Shown in pieces: positions 6,875 through 14,776 of a DNA stretch of 15,458 nucleotides. The stretch is from Bacteroides sp. Lineage in GTDB: Bacteria; Bacteroidota; Bacteroidia; Bacteroidales; Bacteroidaceae. The notes beneath the pieces were generated by a model. The model was not told the DNA's origin. It ran no database searches and saw only the letters and a list, made by a program, of their open reading frames with translations. The position numbers and the translations under genes were made by a program. The DNA lies in contig JASLCM010000024.1 of the NCBI GenBank assembly GCA_030151845.1, forward strand, positions 1-15,458. The letters run 5' to 3'. Position 1 is the stretch's first letter, and every line of letters starts with the position of its first letter.

Positions 6875-7933
6875 ATGATAAAAAGATTACTATTAATAAC
6901 AACTATTAGCACGCTTATTTTGAGCTGTGTAAGCGCTCAAACAAATGTAGTTTCGGGCGTCATGAGAGGAAAAGATTATGGGGTTGTATATATGCTTCCC
7001 AAATCCGTACTCCAAATAAAGGTTAATGCTGAAAAAATAACTTATCACCCTGGTGAATTTAGTCAGTATGCAGAAAGATATCTGCATATGAGTAATAGCA
7101 AAAGTGAAGCAGAAGTAAAGTGGGCATTAAAGAGTATTGAAGTCAATTCAATTGGAGTAAACAATCCAGAAGAGACCTTTTTTATTAAGATGAAAGATAA
7201 AAGCGTAGCTCCCCTGGTAGAACTAACTCCTGAAGGGCTTATCAAATCAATAAACTGCCCTTATACACCAAAGCCAAAGGTAGAGTCTTCACACACTACA
7301 AGTGTAAAAAGCATTGATCCAAGGGAATTTCTTACCGAAGAGATTTTATTAGCTAATTCTACTGCAAAAATGGCAGAATTGGTTGCGCGCGAAATTTATA
7401 CCATTAGAGAGAGTCGAAATGCACTCCTTAGAGGTCAAGCAGATAATATGCCCCAAGATGGGAAACAATTAAAACTAATGCTAGACAACCTTGAAGAACA
7501 AGAGAGAGCTATGACTAGTATGTTTACTGGTAAGGTTTCCAAAGAGGAGAAAAGTTATATTTTTCAATTAGAGCCTAAAGAATACAATAAAGAGGTTGTC
7601 TTTCGCTTTTCAACAGTATATGGGGTTCTTGAAAAAGACAATCTTGCAGGAGAACCTATATATTTGGATATGAAAGACCAAAAAATAATCCCAGAAAACG
7701 AAGAGAAGGGAAAAAAGAAAACGGTTGGTATAGCCTATAATGTACCAGGCAAAGCCGAAGTTACAGTTTACACCTCTTCTACCCCTATTTATAAAGGCGA
7801 ACTTCTCATTACTCAATTTGGAACACAAGAGTTCTTAGCACCAACACTTTTCAATAAAAAATCGACAATCCAAGTGGTTTTCGACCCTAATACAGGTGGA
7901 TTATTGAATATAGATCAAGAGGATACCAATTAA
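6875..7933 (+). CDS. Secreted DUF4831 family protein, function unknown
   Basis: This 352-residue protein has an N-terminal signal sequence (residues 1-21, LLLITTISTLILSCVSA), with probable signal peptidase I cleavage after VSA. Cys18 within LILSC is a poor lipobox, so lipidation is less likely. The mature part follows the DUF4831 pattern that I know from Bacteroides. Its elements are YMLPKSVLQIKV (39-50), ITYHPGEFSQYAERYL (55-70), KDKSVAPLVELTPEGLIKSI (108-127) and the helix with AREIYTIRESRNALLRG (171-187). It ends in a beta-rich part closing on GGLLNID. No catalytic residues are known for the family. It starts 12 bases after nnr and ends 28 bases before the GH20 gene, with no room for a promoter in either gap, so it is probably co-transcribed with both. 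Its neighbours hint at an envelope role, but that is inference. Confidence 0.85.
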   Translation: MIKRLLLITTISTLILSCVSAQTNVVSGVMRGKDYGVVYMLPKSVLQIKVNAEKITYHPGEFSQYAERYLHMSNSKSEAEVKWALKSIEVNSIGVNNPEETFFIKMKDKSVAPLVELTPEGLIKSINCPYTPKPKVESSHTTSVKSIDPREFLTEEILLANSTAKMAELVAREIYTIRESRNALLRGQADNMPQDGKQLKLMLDNLEEQERAMTSMFTGKVSKEEKSYIFQLEPKEYNKEVVFRFSTVYGVLEKDNLAGEPIYLDMKDQKIIPENEEKGKKKTVGIAYNVPGKAEVTVYTSSTPIYKGELLITQFGTQEFLAPTLFNKKSTIQVVFDPNTGGLLNIDQEDTN

Positions 7934-7961
7934 TTAAAACAACAAAAGACCTACTAAAGAG

Positions 7962-10304
7962 ATGAAGAAAATAATATCATTCAGTTTAATCTTATTCACT
8001 TTTTTCCTTTATAGCTGCAAAGAGGAACTGGTATATAACCCCTATAATAAAGGAATCAATATAACCCCAACCCCTTTGTCAATGACAGAAAAGGAGGGAT
8101 TGTTCTTATTAAATAAGAACACTGTATTCGTCTGCTCCTCTAAAGAGATAGAAGATATTGCAGTTTTTTTTAAGGAAAAAATAAATAAGTCAACAGCCTT
8201 CAACCTTACAATTCAACAAAAAACACCAGAGAAGAACTTTATTAAGCTCTCCATTCATCCAGATCTTTCATTAAATAGTGAGGGGTACCATTTAGAGGTA
8301 GATCCTAACCAAATAGAAGTTTTAGCTCGAACACCTCACGGTCTGTTTTATGGAATGCAAACAGTTATGCAGCTTTTACCTGCCGAAATCGAAAGTTCTC
8401 AGCAGGTAAAAAACATTGCATGGGAAATACCAGCTATATCCATTAAAGATGAACCTCGTTTTGGATACAGAGGACAAATGTTGGATGTTTGTCGCCATTT
8501 TTCGGATGTTAACTACATCAAGAAACATCTTGATATCCTAGCGATGTATAAAATCAATAAATTTCACTGGCATTTAACTGATGATCAAGGATGGAGAATT
8601 GAAATAAAGAAGTATCCCCTATTAACAGAAATTGGGTCAAAAAGAGTGGAGACTGAAGGACATGTTTACGGACCTCATTTCTTCACTCAAGATGAGGTAA
8701 GAGAAATCATTGCGTATGCGAAAGAGCGTTACATTGAAGTCATCCCAGAAATAGAGCTTCCAGGACACGCAGTCGCCGCTTTAAGTGCTTACCCAGAATA
8801 CTCCTGCTCGGGAGGACCACTTGAAGTTCGCAACCTATGGGGTATCTCAAATGATGTTTATTGTGCTGGGAATGAAGAGACCTTTTCTTTCCTAGAGGAT
8901 ATTATTGACGAGGTAGCCCCTCTTTTTGAAAGTAAATACTTTCACATTGGAGGTGATGAAGCTCCTAAAGTAAGGTGGGAGAACTGCCCTAAATGTCAAA
9001 AGCGTATTCAAGAAGAAGGCTTAATTGCCGATAGAGAACACACTCCTGAGCAAAAACTTCAAAGTTATTTTGTTGCACGTGTTGAAAAAATTTTACAAAA
9101 GCACGGGAAACATCTTATTGGTTGGGATGAAATTTTAGAGGGAGGACTAGCTCAATCGGCTACGGTTATGAGTTGGCGAGGTGAAGCTGGAGGAATTAAA
9201 GCTGCATCAATGAATCACGATGTGATAATGACCCCTTCACCTTGGATGTATTTAGACTCGCATCAAGGCGATGCAAAAATATCTCCTGTTGGTATAGGTG
9301 GTTTTGTTCCTTTGAAAAAGACCTACGAATATAATCCTTTGCCTAAGGACCTTAAGCCCGAGAAGCACCATCATATTTTGGGAATTCAAGCAAACGTATG
9401 GACTGAATATATGTATACTCCTGAATTGGTAGAATATTATACCTACCCAAGACTTTTAGCGCTTGCTGAAGTTGCATGGAGTACGCCAGAAAATAAAAAC
9501 TACATAGATTTTGAAAGAAGAATGGATAATCAACGCGTTCGTTTAGATATGCACCATGTTAATTATTACATTCCTCTTCCTGAGCAAAAAGGCGTTCCAT
9601 CGACAGATTTTGTTGCTTTTGTTGATAGTGTCTCTTTAGCTTTTGACACTACTGAACCTGTAAAAATTGTATATACTACTGATGGCAGTGAACCAACCAA
9701 CACATCAACCGAATATACCGAGCCTCTTCTTTTTAAAGAGAGCACCCCACTTAAATTACGCTCTATCTTACTATCTGGGAAAATGAGCCGTGTACGCCAT
9801 ATTCAAGTCGAAAAACAAAACTACTCACCAGCAGTAACAGAGCCTATTGATACTAAAGGATTAACAGCAGCTTATTATAAGGGAGAGCATTTCAAAGTTA
9901 ATGATTTAAGAAACCTTGTTCCCGCAGAAACAGAGTGTTTAACTACTCCCGACCAAGAGAAATATGTGGTAAAAGGACATCGTGAACTAACTGATAATGA
10001 TTTTTATAGCACAGTTATTACAGGTTACATAAAGGTACCTAAAGACAATGTCTATTATGTAAACTCAAGAGTTGACCAGGTCTGGATTGATGACGTCCTC
10101 GTTCTAAACTCTGAGGGTAAAGTAAAAAAGCAATCGCATGATGATGGCTCTATTGCATTGGCAAAAGGAGTACATAAGATCAAATTAATCAAACTGTCAG
10201 GAATATATGGTGGCTATCCTACTCTTTGGGACCCAACTATTGTTTATTTCCGTCCACAAGATGAACTCTACTTTATAAGACTTGATGAGAACTGGTATTT
10301 ATAA
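7962..10304 (+). CDS. GH20 beta-N-acetylhexosaminidase lipoprotein with chitobiase-C and PA14-like domains
   Basis: The enzyme removes terminal beta-linked GlcNAc or GalNAc by substrate-assisted catalysis. The 780 residues begin with a lipoprotein signal (FLYSC, Cys19 lipidated), so it is probably anchored in the outer membrane. Domains in order: the GH20 N-terminal alpha/beta domain (about 32-160); the TIM barrel (about 165-508) with HWHLTDDQGWR (202-212) and the catalytic pair Asp332-Glu333 in HIGGDEAPK; a chitobiase/hexosaminidase C-terminal module (about 553-612, with YTTDGSEPT); and a PA14-like beta domain (about 633-765, with AAYYKGEHF and VDQVWIDDVLVLN) that may bind carbohydrate. The two extra C-terminal modules account for its greater length than a plain GH20. 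It sits between the DUF4831 gene and the GH2 gene. Exact linkage and substrate (mucin, N-glycan or other) are not readable. Catalytic residues are intact. Confidence 0.93.
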   Translation: MKKIISFSLILFTFFLYSCKEELVYNPYNKGINITPTPLSMTEKEGLFLLNKNTVFVCSSKEIEDIAVFFKEKINKSTAFNLTIQQKTPEKNFIKLSIHPDLSLNSEGYHLEVDPNQIEVLARTPHGLFYGMQTVMQLLPAEIESSQQVKNIAWEIPAISIKDEPRFGYRGQMLDVCRHFSDVNYIKKHLDILAMYKINKFHWHLTDDQGWRIEIKKYPLLTEIGSKRVETEGHVYGPHFFTQDEVREIIAYAKERYIEVIPEIELPGHAVAALSAYPEYSCSGGPLEVRNLWGISNDVYCAGNEETFSFLEDIIDEVAPLFESKYFHIGGDEAPKVRWENCPKCQKRIQEEGLIADREHTPEQKLQSYFVARVEKILQKHGKHLIGWDEILEGGLAQSATVMSWRGEAGGIKAASMNHDVIMTPSPWMYLDSHQGDAKISPVGIGGFVPLKKTYEYNPLPKDLKPEKHHHILGIQANVWTEYMYTPELVEYYTYPRLLALAEVAWSTPENKNYIDFERRMDNQRVRLDMHHVNYYIPLPEQKGVPSTDFVAFVDSVSLAFDTTEPVKIVYTTDGSEPTNTSTEYTEPLLFKESTPLKLRSILLSGKMSRVRHIQVEKQNYSPAVTEPIDTKGLTAAYYKGEHFKVNDLRNLVPAETECLTTPDQEKYVVKGHRELTDNDFYSTVITGYIKVPKDNVYYVNSRVDQVWIDDVLVLNSEGKVKKQSHDDGSIALAKGVHKIKLIKLSGIYGGYPTLWDPTIVYFRPQDELYFIRLDENWYL

Positions 10305-10321
10305 CATAAAATAATTAAGTT

Positions 10322-10353
10322 AGAAAGCTTTTTGTTTGCACAAAAAGCTTTCT
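10322..10353 (+). terminator. 13-bp perfect hairpin between GH20 and GH2 genes (terminator or attenuator)
   Basis: AGAAAGCTTTTTG at 10322-10334 pairs perfectly with CAAAAAGCTTTCT at 10341-10353 around TTTGCA, followed by the U-rich TGTTTTCC. It begins 18 bases after the GH20 stop and ends 23 bases before the GH2 ATG. It has the form of an intrinsic terminator, although the T-run is interrupted. No promoter fits between it and the GH2 gene. Confidence 0.7.
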
Positions 10354-10376
10354 TGTTTTCCTTAAAAACACATACT

Positions 10377-13300
10377 ATGAAAAAAATCTTCTACCTAACC
10401 ATGCTCTTACTCTTGCCTGGCCTAAACGCCTATGCAGAAAAAAAAGAGCTTCCATGGCTTGACCAAAAAGCTATAGGTCTAAACAAAGTTAAACCTCATA
10501 CTTATGTATGGCCTTATGATAGCGACATTGATGTTATCACAAGAAATCATACAACTTCAAAAAGGTTTTTAAGCCTAAATGGTACCTGGAAATTCAAATG
10601 GACGAAAAATCCAGACAAGCGTCCAATCGATTTTTATAAAAACAACTACTATGTAGGTAACTGGGCTCCTATAGAGGTTCCTGGGAATTGGGAAAGACAA
10701 GGATTTGGTTATCCAATCTATGTTAACACTACCTATGAGTTCGATAGCAAACTTTTCAATTTCAAAAAAGAACCACCTTTAGTCCCTTATGAAGAGAATG
10801 AAGTGGGTTCCTACAAAAGAAGCTTTACAATTCCAGAGCAATGGAATGGCCAAAAGATTTTCTTCTGCAATGAGGGAACCTCCTCTTTTTACCATTTATG
10901 GATTAATGGACAATATGTTGGCTATAATCAGGGTTCTAAAACTCCTGCAGAATGGGATATAACCTCATTCGTAATGCCTGGGAAAAATGAAGTATCGATG
11001 GAGGTCTACCGATGGAGTGCTGGTTCTTATTTAGAATGCCAAGATATGTGGCGGATGAGTGGAATAGAGCGAGACGTTTACCTCTACTGCACTCCTCAAC
11101 AATATATTCAAGACTACGAGCTAACAGCTACTCTGGATAAAGAACACTACTCAACGGGAATTTTTAACCTTAAAGTGCAAATTCAAAGTCCCACCTTCTC
11201 TGGTAAACTATCTTACAAGTTACTAGACAACTACGGACAAACTATTATTAGTGAGGAACAGAGCATTACTCAACCACTAATTACTTTTGCAGAAAAGAAA
11301 CTACCTAAAGTGGCGACTTGGACTGCAGAAACCCCCAACCTATATACTTTAATCTTATCTCTTACCAATGAAAAGGGAGAAAACACCTATACAACAGGTT
11401 GTCAGGTTGGTTTTAGAACTAGTGAAATTAAGGAAGGGCTTTTCCTACTTAATGGAAAACCTATTTTAATAAAGGGTACAAATAGGCATGAACACTCACA
11501 AAAGGGAAGAACAGTTTCAAAAGAACTGATGCTTAAGGACATTGAGTTAATGAAGCAACATAACATCAATTCTGTTAGGAGTTCACATTATCCAAATCAC
11601 CCCTTATGGTACGAACTATGCAACCAGTACGGTTTATACGTCATTGATGAGGCAAATATCGAATCTCATGGCATGGGGTATGGAGCAAGCTCTTTAGCCA
11701 AAGACTCTACTTGGCTAGCAATGCATTTGGATCGTACAGTGCGTATGTATGAAAGATCTAAAAATCATCCAGCTATTATTATATGGTCCCTAGGAAATGA
11801 GGCCGGGAATGGCATCAATTTTGAAGAGACATACAAATGGTTGAAAGAAAAGGATAAGACAAGACCTGTACAGTATGAACGTGCTCAGCAAGACTTTAAC
11901 ACCGATATCTACTGCCCCATGTACAGTAGCTTAGATTGGATAAAAAAATATACCTCTTCGAACTCTTCACAGCGTCCTCTTATCTTATGTGAGTATGGAC
12001 ATGCTATGGGAAATAGTGTAGGTGCTTTAAAAGAGTATTGGGAGCTATTCGAAACTATTCCTAATGCACAGGGTGGCTGTATTTGGGATTGGGTAGACCA
12101 AGCTTTCATGGAAATAGATGAAGATGGAAATTGGTTTTGGACTTATGGAGGAGATTACGGTCCTTACAATGTGCCCTCGGATGGGAATTTTAATTGCAAT
12201 GGTTTAGTCAGTGCAGCAAGGGTGCCTCACCCACACCTGGAAGAGGTAAAAAAAATATATCAAAACATAAAAACCGAATGGGTTGATAAAGAGAGTTTAT
12301 CTTTTCAAGTAAAGAACTGGTTCTTCTTTACTAACCTAGAGGCATATAAGCTTCATTGGGAAATAAAAGGCGATGATAACACTGTACTAAAAAGTGGGGA
12401 GTTAGTGGTTAACTGCGAGCCTCAACAGCACACCACATTCTCACTAGGCTCCTTTAAAATACCACGTAACTACAATGAGGTTTTCATCAACCTGAAATGG
12501 ACTCCCAGAGAAAATAAGCCCTTCCTATCCAAAGATTTTGAGGTTGCATACGACCAGTTTACCATAGAAAATAACAAGGTCGATAAAAAGCAGGAAAAAT
12601 TTATGGGCAATGTTTCAATTGATATAGATGAGAAGAGTGGCGCACTTTCCTCCATTATCATTGAAAAGGAACAATTTATCGCTACAAGTTTACGACTATC
12701 GCTCTATCGCCCACTTACAGACAATGACATTAGAGATAGACATGGGGATAAAAGCTGGAAAAAAGCTGGACTAGCCGATTTTAAACAGGAGGCTTACTCT
12801 ATATCACGCAAAGGAAAGGTCATTGAGACCAAAACCAAGCTAGTAAATAAGGATAAACAAGTGATTGGTCTCGCCAATTACACCTACACATTACAAAAGA
12901 ATAACTCTATTCGTATAGATGTTGAATTTGAACCAGACACTACAATTATTCAGTCTCTAGCACGTGTTGGACTTGTTATGGAGTTACCAGATTACTACAA
13001 ACATATCGATTATTTGGGCCGGGGTGATATGGAAACTTATTGGGATAGGAAAGCTGCAGGAAAAATAGGCCTATATACCACCACGGTAGAGGAGATGTTC
13101 CATCCCTATGTTATTCCACAAGCAACAGGAAATCGAACCGATGTAAGATGGATAAAGATTTATAGTGATGACGGGTTTGGATTAAATATTAAAGCACCCC
13201 AACTGTTTGAGTTCAGTGCAACTCCTTACGAAGATTATATCATTGATGGGGCTACTCACCTCAATCAACTCACAAAAACAGGTGTTAGTACTTTGCATTT

Positions 13301-13418
13301 AGATGTCATTCAAGCAGGACTAGGTACCGCAACCTGTGGTCCTGGAGTGCTGGATAAATATTTGGTTCCAATTGTACCTTATCGATTCTCTTTTATACTA
13401 ACTCCTTTTAATAACTAA
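10377..13418 (+). CDS. Secreted GH2 beta-galactosidase (LacZ-type, five-domain)
   Basis: This encodes 1013 residues from the ATG at 10377, where a 20-residue Sec signal ends in AYA before Glu21. A longer in-frame start (TTG at 10332) would lie inside the upstream hairpin and bury the signal peptide, so it is rejected. Domains follow the E. coli LacZ order and length: sugar-binding (about 60-235), Ig-like (about 240-350), TIM barrel (about 350-625), a second linker domain, and the small-chain domain (about 740-1010). The acid/base is Glu475 in WSLGNEAGNG, the nucleophile is Glu539 in CEYGHAMGN, and RHEH sits at 370-373. It hydrolyses terminal beta-galactosides in the periplasm or outside. Beside a hexosaminidase it probably acts on Gal-GlcNAc chains of host glycans rather than dietary lactose; that is inference. 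It ends just before a strong terminator. Confidence 0.94.
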   Translation: MKKIFYLTMLLLLPGLNAYAEKKELPWLDQKAIGLNKVKPHTYVWPYDSDIDVITRNHTTSKRFLSLNGTWKFKWTKNPDKRPIDFYKNNYYVGNWAPIEVPGNWERQGFGYPIYVNTTYEFDSKLFNFKKEPPLVPYEENEVGSYKRSFTIPEQWNGQKIFFCNEGTSSFYHLWINGQYVGYNQGSKTPAEWDITSFVMPGKNEVSMEVYRWSAGSYLECQDMWRMSGIERDVYLYCTPQQYIQDYELTATLDKEHYSTGIFNLKVQIQSPTFSGKLSYKLLDNYGQTIISEEQSITQPLITFAEKKLPKVATWTAETPNLYTLILSLTNEKGENTYTTGCQVGFRTSEIKEGLFLLNGKPILIKGTNRHEHSQKGRTVSKELMLKDIELMKQHNINSVRSSHYPNHPLWYELCNQYGLYVIDEANIESHGMGYGASSLAKDSTWLAMHLDRTVRMYERSKNHPAIIIWSLGNEAGNGINFEETYKWLKEKDKTRPVQYERAQQDFNTDIYCPMYSSLDWIKKYTSSNSSQRPLILCEYGHAMGNSVGALKEYWELFETIPNAQGGCIWDWVDQAFMEIDEDGNWFWTYGGDYGPYNVPSDGNFNCNGLVSAARVPHPHLEEVKKIYQNIKTEWVDKESLSFQVKNWFFFTNLEAYKLHWEIKGDDNTVLKSGELVVNCEPQQHTTFSLGSFKIPRNYNEVFINLKWTPRENKPFLSKDFEVAYDQFTIENNKVDKKQEKFMGNVSIDIDEKSGALSSIIIEKEQFIATSLRLSLYRPLTDNDIRDRHGDKSWKKAGLADFKQEAYSISRKGKVIETKTKLVNKDKQVIGLANYTYTLQKNNSIRIDVEFEPDTTIIQSLARVGLVMELPDYYKHIDYLGRGDMETYWDRKAAGKIGLYTTTVEEMFHPYVIPQATGNRTDVRWIKIYSDDGFGLNIKAPQLFEFSATPYEDYIIDGATHLNQLTKTGVSTLHLDVIQAGLGTATCGPGVLDKYLVPIVPYRFSFILTPFNN

Positions 13419-13452
13419 ATAAAATGCGGGTGGAATTCCACCCGCATTTTAT
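13419..13452. terminator. 34-bp perfect palindrome: bidirectional terminator between GH2 and the channel gene
   Basis: ATAAAATGCGGGTGG (13419-13433) and CCACCCGCATTTTAT (13438-13452) form a 15-bp GC-centred stem with an AATT loop. There is an A-tract on the left and a T-tract on the right, so it can end transcripts from both strands. It begins immediately after the GH2 stop and ends 27 bases before the stop of the convergent channel gene. Confidence 0.92.
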
Positions 13453-13479
13453 ACATACACTATCATTGAATAAAATCTT

Positions 13480-14748
13480 TTACTCTTTCTGAAAAACATC
13501 CATTTTCTTAATATCAGCTCCAGAGGGTTCCTGGAAAACACGTAAGCCAAATTCAGGTATAACTGCTAGTAAATGGTCAAAAACATCGGCTTGTATTTTC
13601 TCATATTCAGCCCATACTACAGTATTTGTAAAGAAATACAATTCCACAGGGATTCCTTTTTCTGTAGGCTGCAAATGACGAACCATACAGGCGTAATCTT
13701 TATTAACCATAGGTAGCATTTGCAAATAGTTTAGTACATAATTCCTGAAAACTCCTAAGTTGGTTTGTCTTCTTCCATTCACCAACACATTGTTATCGAT
13801 ATCGTATTTTTTATTAAAAGAGTCAATATCTGTTTCTGTTTCCTCAATATACTTCTCTAACAGATGAATTTTCTTAAACTTTTTCAACATTTCTGGTGTG
13901 CAGAAAGAGACGCTACTCATATCTATATTTATAGATCTCTTCACTCGTCTTCCACCTGCCTCTTGCATACCACGCCAATTCTGAAAGGAGTCTTTCATTA
14001 AAGCATAAGGTGGAAGCGTTGTTATTGTTTTATCGAAGTTTTGAACTTTAACAGTATTTAAAGTAACCTCAATAACATCACCGTCGGCTCCATATTTGGG
14101 GACTGTTATCCAATCTCCTACTTTTAACATGTTGTTAGCAGAAAGCTGAATACCAGAAACAACTCCTAAGATACTATCTTGAAAAATCAACATGAGTATA
14201 GCTGCAGAAGCTCCTAATCCTGTAAGTAGCTTTACTGCCGACTTATCGATTAAAATAGAAACAATATATATTCCTATTAAAATATATAATATAGTTTGAG
14301 CTGTTTGCAGCAATCCCTTTAGTGGGCGATCTCTCAACTCCTCTTTTGTACTATAGAAATCATAAATAGCTGTCATGAACAAACTCAAGAATCGAGCAAT
14401 AACAAGCCATATGTAAGCCTCACTTAGTCGAAGTAAGAGACTTATTGTTCTATTCTCAACATCAAAAGTTATTGGTATAGTTACTAATAATAATATCGGA
14501 GCTATTAGATTTAATAAATAGCGTAGAACACGTTTTTGAAAAATTATTTCGCGCACCCTTGCTGATCGTATTTTAGGTTCTACTCTCTCTAAAAGAGTTC
14601 CAATTACTCTCTTAGAGATAAACTGGATAAAAAAGATAGAACTTACAACCAGTAAAAAGGTTAAAGCTGCATCTACCTTATCAGCCCACTCTACAGATAT
14701 TCCTATTTCCTGCAAAAAATTATTTATGTTATTTACTAAATTATTCAT
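13480..14748 (-). CDS. ybdG: YbdG-type mechanosensitive channel of the MscS superfamily
   Basis: This encodes 422 residues from the ATG at 14748. A TTG at 14790 in frame would overlap the upstream gene and add a non-conserved leader. About five hydrophobic segments are visible (near 27-43, 78-95, 105-127, 146-167 and 176-202), the last being the pore-lining helix (LLTGLGASAAILMLIFQDS). The MscS beta-domain follows (GDWITVPKYGADGDVIEV, about 211-228, then TVKVQNFDKTITTLP). The C-terminal part has TNTVVWAEYEKIQADVFDH and EFGLRVFQEPSG. From memory these blocks, the large insert around 298-345 and the total length match E. coli YbdG (415 residues) much better than MscS itself. YbdG is an inner-membrane channel with a modest role in osmotic downshock. 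It lies 28 bases after the unrecognised upstream gene, probably in one transcript, and stops before the shared palindrome terminator. Confidence 0.92.
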   Translation of the reverse strand: MNNLVNNINNFLQEIGISVEWADKVDAALTFLLVVSSIFFIQFISKRVIGTLLERVEPKIRSARVREIIFQKRVLRYLLNLIAPILLLVTIPITFDVENRTISLLLRLSEAYIWLVIARFLSLFMTAIYDFYSTKEELRDRPLKGLLQTAQTILYILIGIYIVSILIDKSAVKLLTGLGASAAILMLIFQDSILGVVSGIQLSANNMLKVGDWITVPKYGADGDVIEVTLNTVKVQNFDKTITTLPPYALMKDSFQNWRGMQEAGGRRVKRSINIDMSSVSFCTPEMLKKFKKIHLLEKYIEETETDIDSFNKKYDIDNNVLVNGRRQTNLGVFRNYVLNYLQMLPMVNKDYACMVRHLQPTEKGIPVELYFFTNTVVWAEYEKIQADVFDHLLAVIPEFGLRVFQEPSGADIKKMDVFQKE

Positions 14749-14776
14749 AAGCGTTTTACTTAAAATCAGTTTACTT

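Noticed and set aside
10332..10376. N-terminal extension of the beta-galactosidase from a TTG at 10332
   Set aside because: It would begin inside the hairpin and place a clean signal peptide 15 residues into the protein. The ATG at 10377 gives a normal Sec signal and the usual length.
7962..13418. Polysaccharide-utilisation locus or sialic-acid cluster
   Set aside because: There is no SusC/SusD pair, sialidase, sulfatase, transporter or hybrid two-component sensor in the window. Two exo-glycosidases alone do not make such a locus.
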